A program made the translations under genes and the position numbers. Source: Lachnospiraceae bacterium UBA3863 (GTDB taxonomy: Bacteria; Bacillota; Clostridia; Lachnospirales; Lachnospiraceae). Taken from it: a stretch of DNA of 7,245 nucleotides. The notes beneath the pieces are model-generated. The model made no database searches, was not told the DNA's origin, and saw only the letters and a program-made list of their open reading frames with translations. Each line of letters starts with the position of its first letter. Positions within the stretch are counted from its first letter, which is position 1. Below, piece after piece: positions 1 through 5,074 of this stretch. The stretch lies in NCBI GenBank assembly GCA_002392385.1, contig DGGX01000038.1:1-7245 (forward strand), read 5' to 3'.

Positions 1-1
1 G

Positions 2-529
2 ATCTACAACTCGATCCTGATCCCGGTCGCGGCGGGAGCACTGAGCCCCCTCGGGATCACCATGGACCCGATGCTGGGGGCACTGGCCATGAGCCTGTCC
101 AGCTTCTGCGTCGTGACCAATGCCCTGCGGCTCAACGGGATCCGGCTCCATGACAGCAGCAGCGACAGACCGCTCAAGAATGCCCTGCCCCGGACAGGGG
201 CTCCGCTGCTGGAGCAGGCGGGAGACAAGGAAGAGACTGAGACAGCAGGCAGGCCTGCTGATCAGCATAGAGACGACACGGATGAAGCCGGAGCACCGGC
301 ACAGAAAGGAGAGAATCTTATGACCAGGACCATGAAGATCGAGGGAATGATGTGCGGACACTGCGAGATGACCGTCAAGAAGGCTCTGGAGGCGCTGGAC
401 GGCGTCGAGAGCGCCCAGGTCAGCCACGAGGCGGGCACCGCGGTGGTGACCCTGTCCGGCGACGTGACGGACGACACCCTCAAGGCCGCTGTGGAGGCCA
501 AGGACTACGAGGTCAAGTCCATCGCCTGA
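2..529 (+). CDS. copA: Copper-translocating P-type ATPase, C-terminal part, with C-terminal HMA domain (5' end outside window)
   Basis: This is the 3' end of a P1B-type ATPase that pumps Cu(I) out of the cytosol using ATP. The frame is open from base 2 and stops with TGA at 527-529. The first residues read IYNSILIPVAAGALSPLG, followed by an M-x-x-SS element and VVTNALRL; these are the hallmarks of the last two membrane helices (the metal-site M..SS region) of CopA/CopB-type pumps. A hydrophilic Asp/Glu/Gln-rich linker of roughly 55 residues follows. It leads into a complete heavy-metal-associated domain with the metal-binding motif GMMCGHC, then KKALEALDGV and a typical betaalphabetabetaalphabeta pattern. 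CopA proteins usually carry such domains at the N-terminus; C-terminal placement is, as I recall, seen in several gut Clostridia. The P-domain (DKTG) and ATP-binding region lie upstream, outside the window. Copper is the likely metal from the CxxC and helix motifs, but silver or another soft metal cannot be excluded. Confidence 0.9.
   Translation: MYNSILIPVAAGALSPLGITMDPMLGALAMSLSSFCVVTNALRLNGIRLHDSSSDRPLKNALPRTGAPLLEQAGDKEETETAGRPADQHRDDTDEAGAPAQKGENLMTRTMKIEGMMCGHCEMTVKKALEALDGVESAQVSHEAGTAVVTLSGDVTDDTLKAAVEAKDYEVKSIA
320..529 (+). CDS. Possible internally initiated CopZ-like copper chaperone (in frame inside copA)
   Basis: An ATG at 320, in the same frame as copA, lies six bases after AAAGGAGAG (305-313), a strong Shine-Dalgarno match. 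Starting here gives a 69-residue protein that is exactly one HMA domain: MTRTMKIEG, then CxxC (Cys12 and Cys15 in GMMCGHC), ending VEAKDYEVKSIA. That is the length of free-standing CopZ chaperones, which bind Cu(I) in the cytosol and hand it to CopA or to a copper-sensing repressor. The binding site and start sit precisely at the linker/domain border, so one message could yield both the fused pump and a soluble chaperone. E. coli also makes a chaperone from copA, but by ribosomal frameshifting. The alternative is that the purine-rich linker codons resemble a binding site by chance, or that this is a relic of a recent copA-copZ gene fusion. Internal initiation is inferred, not shown. Confidence 0.5.
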   Translation: MTRTMKIEGMMCGHCEMTVKKALEALDGVESAQVSHEAGTAVVTLSGDVTDDTLKAAVEAKDYEVKSIA

Positions 530-547
530 GCGAAGGCGGCCTCCGAA

Positions 548-795
548 GTGCCCACCTGGGACATGGCCTCCAGAAGGAATTATCTGACCATGCTGGGCGT
601 CGATAAGATGGAAGACTTTCTGGGCGGCCCTCACGACCTGGAAGCCTCCGCCAAAAAGGTGATCAAGACTTCCGCCAGAACATCCGCTACGGCGGCAAGG
701 ACTGCGACCTCAACGCCGGCAACTTCTCCACCTGGAAGGCTATGTACAACGTGGAGAACGGAGATACCTCGGAATACAGGTTCTTCTCTCTATGA
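548..795 (+). pseudogene. Frameshifted remnant of an unrecognised protein-coding gene (C-terminal piece)
   Basis: Two adjoining stretches look like real protein but are in different frames. In frame 2, beginning soon after the copA stop, the translation contains PTWDMASRRNYLTMLGVDK followed by EDFLGGPHDLEASAKK. Near the A-run at 653-657 the sensible reading shifts to frame 1, giving DQDFRQNIRYGGKDCDLNAG and then FSTWKAMYNVENGDTSEYRF, ending at TGA 793-795. Frame 2 beyond that point becomes a low-quality Ser/Thr/Arg-rich string, as expected when reading out of frame. GTG at 548 has no convincing ribosome binding site, and the 5' part of the gene is missing. I do not recognise the family; the aromatic-rich, soluble composition suggests an enzyme or surface protein rather than a membrane protein. 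A sequencing error in the A-run could mimic the frameshift, but the missing 5' end would remain. Confidence 0.5.
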
Positions 796-978
796 GAAGA
801 CCGGGATAAAGCACTGAACAGGCAGATCTATAGAAAAAGAGCAATGAACCTCATATAAAACCCAAGATCAACCCATCTGTGTACAGGAAGCTTTCTGGGG
901 TGGTTTTCACTCCTATAGAGTCACCCCGCTCAGCAGTAGAAACTTTTCTGGGATGACTGTCACACTAGGGAGAGATAC
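796..978. other. Non-coding stretch, less GC-rich than its surroundings
   Basis: No open frame with coding character was seen on either strand between the remnant's stop and the terminator at 979. The base composition is clearly more AT-rich than the neighbouring genes. The only structure noticed is a diverged direct duplication (887-974, listed separately). There is no tRNA-like cloverleaf and no good promoter. Confidence 0.5.
887..974. repeat. Imperfect direct repeat, two copies about 52 bp apart
   Basis: Copy one begins GAAGCTTTCTGGGGTG at 887 and copy two GAAACTTTTCTGGGATG at 939. After each core the pattern TCAC, then a few bases, then TA and AGAG recurs at similar spacing. Similarity is partial, with a one-base length difference inside the core, so this could be a decayed tandem duplication of mobile-element or regulatory DNA, or chance. 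Confidence 0.3.
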
Positions 979-1021
979 GCATAAAAATTCCCCGGAGAGT
1001 TTCTCCGGGGAGTTTTTATGC
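979..1021. terminator. Bidirectional intrinsic terminator
   Basis: The core stem CCCCGGAGA (990-998) pairs with TCTCCGGGG (1002-1010) across a GTT loop. The pairing extends outward through one G-T wobble into AAAAA/TTTTT and on to GCAT/ATGC, giving a near-perfect 20-base arm on each side. The T-run at 1013-1017 serves transcripts from the copA side, and the A-run at 983-987 becomes a U-run for the leftward gene ending at 1101. It therefore separates two convergent units. Confidence 0.9.
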
Positions 1022-1100
1022 CTATTTTTTAGTGGAACAGCTTATTGCTGACGTAAGTGAGTTGTTTCAGTCGGATGATCAACCCACCCTGAGGGGGGTG

Positions 1101-1712
1101 TCAGGAGGGCTGGTCCTCTTTCTCGTTATCTGTAATAATACCCAGTTTGCGGAGGGGTCCGCGGAGGGCCATGTAGAGGATGACCACGGCAAAGACAGAG
1201 ACCACGGAGTTGATGAGTGTGACGACCATGTTGACGGCCAGGGTGACCTCCGCGGCGGGTCTGCCGATGATCAGGATCTTATAGGCGTAGCGGGCCAGGG
1301 GGTCGCAGACGGCGTTGAACAGCAGACCGGCAACGGAAGCCAGGACGGCATCGCGCAGGATGACTGACCGGTCCTTCTGCTCGTCGATGTGCAGGAGCTT
1401 GTGCCCCACAAAGCCGGCGATCAGTCCCATGAGGAGCTTCAGGACGAATGTGATGGGTGCCTCCACGATATAAACGGGATCCAGAAGATCGGCCACCACC
1501 AGGCCCACGGCACCGCCCGCGCTGCCGTAGAAGGTGCCCAGCAGCAGTACGCCCAGAATACAGAAGGCGTTGCCGAGGTGGACAGTCACCTTGCCGCCGC
1601 CCGGTGTGGGGATCGGGATGGACAGGAAGGTGAATACGATGTAGGTGACGGCGGCAAAAACACCCGCCAGCACCAGTTTGTGGATCCTTTTGTCAGTCGC
1701 TGAATTCTGCAT
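1101..1712 (-). CDS. ECF-transporter S-component-like membrane protein (ECF-ribofla_trS / COG4720 type)
   Basis: A 203-residue integral membrane protein with about five to six hydrophobic segments. The start is the ATG at 1712-1710, because AGGAGG lies seven bases upstream (1725-1720 on the - strand); an upstream in-frame extension adds Cys-rich residues without membrane or domain character. Features seen: an N-terminal helix LVLAGVFAAVTYIVFTF, then SIPIPTPGGGKVTVHLGNAF, then LLLGTFYGSAGGAVGLVVADLLD and a helix ending LMGLIAGFVGHKL. The IPIP...G.V.LG.A pattern followed by G..YG...GG.G...ADLL is typical of S components that bind a vitamin or precursor and dock on a shared energising module (EcfT plus two ATPases). 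Those module genes are not here, as is normal for group II ECF systems. The substrate cannot be assigned from sequence, and no known riboswitch class was recognised in its leader. A hydrophilic tail rich in Asp/Glu/Lys ends the protein. Confidence 0.8.
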   Translation of the reverse strand: MQNSATDKRIHKLVLAGVFAAVTYIVFTFLSIPIPTPGGGKVTVHLGNAFCILGVLLLGTFYGSAGGAVGLVVADLLDPVYIVEAPITFVLKLLMGLIAGFVGHKLLHIDEQKDRSVILRDAVLASVAGLLFNAVCDPLARYAYKILIIGRPAAEVTLAVNMVVTLINSVVSVFAVVILYMALRGPLRKLGIITDNEKEDQPS

Positions 1713-1819
1713 GATGAAACCTCCTCTTCTGCGACAGTCATGGCACCCTGTGGGGGCCTGTTTCTTGTTGAACAGTATATAACAGACTGAACATATTAAA
1801 ATATCCAATAATTGTAAAT

Positions 1820-1825
1820 ATTATA
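1820..1825 (-). promoter_or_regulatory. Possible -10 element for the ECF S-component gene
   Basis: On the - strand 1825-1820 reads TATAAT inside an AT-rich island (about 1770-1830) that contrasts with the GC-rich genes. This would start transcription near 1813 and leave a leader of about 100 bases. No convincing -35 box was seen at the right distance, so the call rests on the hexamer and position only. Confidence 0.3.
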
Positions 1826-1881
1826 AGGTCAGATGGGAGGAGGCGGAGGGAGAACACTTTGTATGCCTGTGCAGGTCTGCG

Positions 1882-1910
1882 TGGAAGTCAAAGGGGATTC
1901 GTGTTATGAT
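1882..1910 (+). promoter_or_regulatory. Putative extended -10 promoter for the lipoprotein operon
   Basis: TATGAT at 1905-1910 is preceded by TG one base upstream (TGTTATGAT), the extended -10 pattern. A weak -35 candidate TGGAAG (1882-1887) is 17 bases away. Initiation would fall near 1917, giving a leader of about 125 bases before the ATG at 2042 that contains the whole foldable region below. Confidence 0.4.
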
Positions 1911-1938
1911 AGATGGAGCAGCCGCATAGGGCTGTGTT

Positions 1939-2037
1939 CCGGGACACTGAACCAGATGGCGCCGCAGGGTCTCCGGATGCCGGGACAAGTCCCGGCGCGG
2001 GCAGAGCCCGCTGCAGTGAGGCGCCCGGAGAGAGAGG
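1939..2037 (+). promoter_or_regulatory. Structured GC-rich 5' leader with possible switchable pairing over the ribosome binding site
   Basis: Three nested or adjacent helices can be read directly. P1 pairs TCTCCGG (1970-1976) with CCGGAGA (2025-2031). Inside it, P2 is GCCGGGA (1979-1985) with TCCCGGC (1990-1996) and loop CAAG, and P3 is GCGGGC (1997-2002) with GCCCGC (2006-2011) and loop AGA. The 3' arm of P1 is part of the purine-rich ribosome binding region (2027-2037) of the gene starting at 2042, so P1 would hide it. An upstream copy of CCGGGAC (1939-1945) could replace the 5' arm of P2 and pair with 1989-1995, giving two exclusive folds. I matched it to no riboswitch family known to me. 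It could be a cis-regulator, a thermosensor, or simply GC-rich DNA. Confidence 0.4.
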
Positions 2038-2041
2038 CACA

Positions 2042-3565
2042 ATGCGATTACGCGATCATGCATTTCAGGTGATCCTTACAGCCGCGCTGTGGCTGGGGTG
2101 CGCTGCCCTGACCGGCTGCGGCGGTTCGGCGGCGGCAGGCGCTTCCGGCGATGTCCGGGAGGCGGCGGAGGCCGGCGGGAACGGACAGGAAGAGACGGAG
2201 ACGGCTGTGGAGGCCGCGGAGACAGAGGCCGCGGAGACAGAGACCGCGGAGACAGAGGCCGCGGAGACAGAGACCGCAGAGACCGCCGCGGACGGAGAGA
2301 CAGAGACAGGAACGGAGACTGCGGAACCGGACGGGGATGAACAGCAGGAGAGCAGCCTGGTGCCCGCCCCTGAGCCGCTGACCGTCTGGGCCTGGGACCA
2401 GGGCTACGCCATCGCCGCCATGAAGGAGGCAGAGGCCTTCTACCGCAAGGACCACCCGGGTTTTGCCCTGGATATTATTGAGAAAAGCCCCGAAGAGATC
2501 AAGAAGGCGCTTCTGACAGCCGGATCGGCCGGAGACAGCAGCCTGCTGCCGGACATCCTTCTGCTGCCGGACGATGATTTTATCCTCTGCGTGAAACGCT
2601 GTCCGACCCTCTTTACGGACCTCACCCGGTCAGGGATCGACTACGACCAGTTCGTTCCGGAGAAGGTCAGCAGGACGCGGAGGAAAGGCATCAATTACGG
2701 CATCCCCTTTGACCTGGGCACCGTCTGCGCGGCCTACCGGACGGATATCCTCAGAGAGGCCGGGCTCACCATCGATGACATGACCGACCTGACCTGGGAG
2801 GAGTGGATCGAAAAGGGCCGGCGGGTCCTGGACAACACGGGCCACCCCATGATCGCGGTCAGGGAGGGCAGCGCGGATCTCCTGGTCATGATGCTGCAGT
2901 CCAAGGGACTCTCCCTCTACAATAAGGAGGGCAAGGTCAGCCTGGCCGACAATGAAGAGCTCCGCAGATGTATCCTCCTCTACCGGGATGCCCTGCAGCA
3001 GGGCGTGATCATGCAGGTGAAGGACGACAAGGCTTATCGCGCCGCCGTCAACGACGGAACAGCGGCCGGCATCATAGGCGGCAGCGGCACCCTCAGCATC
3101 GTGATGGCCGCCCAGAAGCAGACCGGTCTCTGGGCAGTGACCAACATGCCGCGGGTGGAGGAGTCCAAGGAAGCCGGCTATTACGCCGATCTGGGCGGCT
3201 CCAGCTGGGCCATCACCGTCGAGTGCAGACAGCTGTCTGCCGCGGAGGATTTCTTCCGCAACACCTTCGGGGGAAGCGTCCGTTTCTACGAGACCCTGCT
3301 CCCGGTAACCGGCACCATCTCCGCCTATCTTCCCACCCGGGAGAGCACCGTATACGGCATGCCCAGAGAATTCTTCGGCGGCCAGTCGGTATACGCTCTG
3401 CTGAATGATTTTGCCGCCCGGGTCACCTATGTGAAGACTGTGCGGCGGGAGAGCGAAGTACGTGCATGTCTGGGCAGCGCCGTCCTGTCCGTGATCAATG
3501 AAGGCACAGACGTCGGCACCGCTCTGGAGACGGCCCAGACAGCGGCCAGATTCCTGACAGAATAA
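2042..3565 (+). CDS. Extracellular solute-binding lipoprotein (family 1, sugar-type ABC substrate-binding protein)
   Basis: A 507-residue lipoprotein. The ATG at 2042 is chosen because it begins a proper signal peptide (MRLRDH, hydrophobic core, lipobox LTGC with Cys26) and follows a purine-rich ribosome binding stretch; an in-frame GTG/ATG extension to 1913 encodes only translated leader. After Cys26 comes a linker to about residue 110 made of Glu, Thr and Ala repeats, presumably spanning the cell wall. The binding domain starts at LTVWAWDQGYA, the usual first beta strand, and continues with LPDILLLPDDDF, GINYGIPFDLGTVCAAYRTDIL, LTWEEWIEKGRRV and GGSSWAIT, a typical order for carbohydrate-binding SBPs of the CUT1 type; its roughly 395 residues match the usual size. 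The ligand is unknown. No permease or ATPase gene adjoins it, so it relies on a distant transporter or works as a sensor. The next lipoprotein gene starts 10 bases after its stop. Confidence 0.85.
   Translation: MRLRDHAFQVILTAALWLGCAALTGCGGSAAAGASGDVREAAEAGGNGQEETETAVEAAETEAAETETAETEAAETETAETAADGETETGTETAEPDGDEQQESSLVPAPEPLTVWAWDQGYAIAAMKEAEAFYRKDHPGFALDIIEKSPEEIKKALLTAGSAGDSSLLPDILLLPDDDFILCVKRCPTLFTDLTRSGIDYDQFVPEKVSRTRRKGINYGIPFDLGTVCAAYRTDILREAGLTIDDMTDLTWEEWIEKGRRVLDNTGHPMIAVREGSADLLVMMLQSKGLSLYNKEGKVSLADNEELRRCILLYRDALQQGVIMQVKDDKAYRAAVNDGTAAGIIGGSGTLSIVMAAQKQTGLWAVTNMPRVEESKEAGYYADLGGSSWAITVECRQLSAAEDFFRNTFGGSVRFYETLLPVTGTISAYLPTRESTVYGMPREFFGGQSVYALLNDFAARVTYVKTVRRESEVRACLGSAVLSVINEGTDVGTALETAQTAARFLTE
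2216..2284 (+). repeat. 15-bp tandem repeat encoding an EAAET/ETAET linker
   Basis: Four copies of GCGGAGACAGAGRCC (2216-2275) follow one another, alternating G and A at the degenerate position, plus a partial fifth copy to 2284. The alternation makes a 30-bp higher-order unit. Each unit is five codons, so copy number can change without breaking the frame. It encodes the acidic linker between lipid anchor and binding domain. Confidence 0.85.
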
Positions 3566-3575
3566 GGAGGAGACT

Positions 3576-3998
3576 ATGAAGAAAATCAGCGCACTCGCAG
3601 CCATCCTGATCTTCCTGACAGCCATGGTGTCCGGATGCAGTTCAGAATCCGCGTCCATGGTCCTCGAGATCGAGAATGAGAAGCAGGCAGTGATACAAAT
3701 TGAAAACGCGGACAGCGACAATCAGGTGTTCTCCGGCGCACTGACCGTCGAGGCGGATGAAGAGCTGGTGATCGACGCGGACATGGACGAGGCCAGTGAT
3801 GTCCTCATCGAGTACATTTCGGGAGAGGCGGCCATCGACGGGGAGGTTCCGGAGGACGCCCCGGCCACCTATGAGACGACGCACCAGGGGAGCGGTGTCA
3901 TGACGATCACCATGGACCCCGGCGAGTATTCCCTGCGGGTGACGCCCCAGTTCAAATCCAACGGGACGATCACGATCACCGTCCAGAAACAGCAGTAA
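3576..3998 (+). CDS. Small lipoprotein of unknown function
   Basis: A 140-residue protein with a clear lipoprotein signal: MKKISAL, a hydrophobic core, and lipobox VSGC with Cys21 as the lipidated residue. Mature length is about 120 residues. The mature part is acidic and full of alternating hydrophobic residues (MVLEIENEKQAVIQIENAD, GVMTITMDPGEYSLRVTP, TITITVQ), which predicts a small beta-sandwich. The segment MDPGEYSLRVTP resembles the closing strands of jelly-roll or Ig-like surface domains, but I do not recognise a family. The ATG at 3576 follows AGGAGG that overlaps the stop codon of the binding-protein gene (TAAGGAGG at 3563-3570), so the two genes are cotranscribed and probably translationally coupled. 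A partner role with the binding protein, such as an accessory surface subunit, is an inference from this coupling only. A strong terminator follows eight bases after its stop. Confidence 0.8.
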   Translation: MKKISALAAILIFLTAMVSGCSSESASMVLEIENEKQAVIQIENADSDNQVFSGALTVEADEELVIDADMDEASDVLIEYISGEAAIDGEVPEDAPATYETTHQGSGVMTITMDPGEYSLRVTPQFKSNGTITITVQKQQ

Positions 3999-4005
3999 GC
4001 AATAG

Positions 4006-4048
4006 AAAGCTGCCGCATCAGGTCTCTCCTGATACGGCAGCTTTTTTT
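4006..4048 (+). terminator. Rho-independent terminator of the lipoprotein operon
   Basis: AAAGCTGCCG-C-ATCAGG (4006-4022) pairs with CCTGAT-A-CGGCAGCTTT (4028-4044) around a TCTCT loop, with a single C/A mismatch, and runs into seven T residues (4042-4048). On the opposite strand only a short U-run follows, so it may stop gpmA transcripts less efficiently. Confidence 0.93.
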
Positions 4049-4078
4049 GACCTATGATCTGATATGGCCGCAGATCTC

Positions 4079-4825
4079 TTATTTGGCCTTGCCCTGGTTG
4101 GCAACGGCAGCCATCTTGGCGGCGAGGGCTTCCTGGTCGCCCAGGTAGTAGTGGTTGATCGCCTTGAAATTGTCGTCGAACTCGTACACGAGCGGGGAGC
4201 CGGTGGGGATGTTGACGCCGATGATATCCTCGTCGCTGATGTTGTCAAAATACTTGACAAGAGCGCGGAGGGAGTTGCCGTGGGCGGCGATGATCACGCG
4301 CTTGCCGTCCTGCATGTCCTTCTTGATGACTTCCTCAAAATAAGGGACCGCGCGCTTGATGGTGATGGCAAGGGACTCGGTCAGAGGAAGGTCAGCGGGA
4401 TCGACGTTCCTGTACATGGCCTGGTTGCCGGCGGCCCGCTCGTCGTCGGGGGTCAGGGCCGGAGGGGTGATGTCGAAGCTGCGGCGCCAGATCTTGACCT
4501 GCTCCTCGCCGTATTTCTCGGCAGTCTCGGACTTGTTGAGGCCCTGCAGGGCGCCGTAGTGACGCTCATTGAGCTTCCAGCTCTTGATGACGGGGAGCCA
4601 TGCCCTGTCCATCTCGTCCAGAACGTAGTTCAGGGTGTGGATGGCGCGCTTCAGATAGGAAGTGTAGCATACGTCAAAATCATATCCCTCGGCCTTGAGG
4701 AGCCGGCCGGCGGCCTTGGCCTCTTCACGGCCCTTGTCGCTGAGGTCTACATCGGTCCAACCGGTGAACAGATTCAGTTTGTTCCATTCACTCTCGCCGT
4801 GTCTGATCAGAACCAGTTTCATCAT
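4079..4825 (-). CDS. gpmA: 2,3-bisphosphoglycerate-dependent phosphoglycerate mutase
   Basis: This cytosolic glycolytic enzyme interconverts 3- and 2-phosphoglycerate through a phosphohistidine intermediate. It has 248 residues, close to the 250 of E. coli GpmA. The start is the first ATG of ATGATGAAACTG (4825-4823); AGGAGG at 4842-4837 is 11 bases away, a little long but nearer than for the second ATG. Seen motifs: [10 protein letters not shown] with nucleophile His9 and Arg8, [21 protein letters not shown] with Arg60, [16 protein letters not shown] with Glu87, and [13 protein letters not shown] with His182. All lie two positions before the E. coli numbers, so the active site is complete. 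The C-terminal tail, which closes over the active site in this family, is present ([17 protein letters not shown]). It is transcribed alone, divergently from the TetR gene. Many Clostridia also carry the cofactor-independent enzyme; whether this genome does cannot be seen here. Confidence 0.97.
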   Translation of the reverse strand: MMKLVLIRHGESEWNKLNLFTGWTDVDLSDKGREEAKAAGRLLKAEGYDFDVCYTSYLKRAIHTLNYVLDEMDRAWLPVIKSWKLNERHYGALQGLNKSETAEKYGEEQVKIWRRSFDITPPALTPDDERAAGNQAMYRNVDPADLPLTESLAITIKRAVPYFEEVIKKDMQDGKRVIIAAHGNSLRALVKYFDNISDEDIIGVNIPTGSPLVYEFDDNFKAINHYYLGDQEALAAKMAAVANQGKAK

Positions 4826-4915
4826 AATACGGAAATCCTCCTTTTCGCAGATCAATAATGGCGGGGCACAGGATCCTTTTCCCCCTGAAAAGGCGCACTG
4901 TTCCCTGTAAATAAT

Positions 4916-4944
4916 AATTTAACAAATTCACAGGGAGGTGTAAA
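4916..4944 (-). promoter_or_regulatory. Putative gpmA promoter
   Basis: On the - strand TTTACA (4944-4939) and TAAATT (4921-4916) are separated by exactly 17 bases, in the only AT-rich part of the intergenic region. Initiation near 4909 leaves a leader of about 85 bases. That leader can begin with a hairpin: ACAGG (4868-4872) with CCTGT (4904-4908), and inside it CCTTTT (4875-4880) with AAAAGG (4888-4893). Confidence 0.5.
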
Positions 4945-4960
4945 GACTGCACAAAGACAG

Positions 4961-4986
4961 GAAACCGGATTTGTGAAATTGGTTTC
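4961..4986. promoter_or_regulatory. Inverted repeat, candidate TetR operator A
   Basis: GAAACC (4961-4966) and GGTTTC (4981-4986) are perfect inverted half-sites with 14 bases between them; partial inner symmetry (TT...AA) adds to the dyad. It ends directly at the putative -35 box (4987), and it has the same half-sites and spacing as the site at 5019-5046. Confidence 0.6.
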
Positions 4987-5015
4987 TTGCGGCGGCCCGC
5001 GATCTGACGTACGAT
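4987..5015 (+). promoter_or_regulatory. Putative promoter of the tetR-transporter operon
   Basis: TTGCGG (4987-4992) and TACGAT (5010-5015) are spaced by 17 bases. The transcript would start near 5022, inside the second inverted repeat. Both candidate operators therefore border the promoter, one upstream and one over the start site, an arrangement suited to autorepression. Confidence 0.5.
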
Positions 5016-5018
5016 AGA

Positions 5019-5046
5019 GGAAACCGGAACGAAGGATCGGGTTTCC
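5019..5046. promoter_or_regulatory. Inverted repeat, candidate TetR operator B
   Basis: GGAAACC (5019-5025) and GGTTTCC (5040-5046) form perfect 7-base inverted half-sites again separated by 14 bases. The left half shares GGAAACCGGA with operator A (4960-4969). Its centre lies 59 bp from that of operator A. In RNA it could also form a hairpin in the tetR leader, a less likely role given the matching DNA geometry. Confidence 0.6.
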
Positions 5047-5074
5047 ACGGATCCGGGGAGGGTTTGAGAGGAAG

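Noticed and set aside
1085..1100. Small hairpin CACCCT/GGGGTG just after the ECF gene stop as a terminator
   Set aside because: The stem is short, has no U-run, and a much better terminator lies at 979-1021.
1744..1760. Hairpin GGCACCC/GGGGGCC in the ECF gene leader as a riboswitch
   Set aside because: Only a six-pair stem with a mismatch and no surrounding conserved core could be seen; too weak to call.
1713..1808. N-terminal extension of the ECF S component to 1808
   Set aside because: AGGAGG is correctly placed for the start at 1712, and the extra residues are Cys/Arg-rich without family resemblance.
1913..2041. N-terminal extension of the binding protein to an ATG at 1913
   Set aside because: It would bury the lipoprotein signal peptide behind 43 polar residues and has no ribosome binding site of its own; the start at 2042 gives a correct lipobox protein.
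2630..3721. 363-codon open frame on the - strand opposite the binding-protein gene
   Set aside because: Low-complexity translation with no ribosome binding site or motifs; the opposite strand encodes a recognisable lipoprotein.
4064..4858. 264-codon open frame on the + strand opposite gpmA
   Set aside because: gpmA on the other strand has a complete active site; the + strand frame is its mirror shadow.
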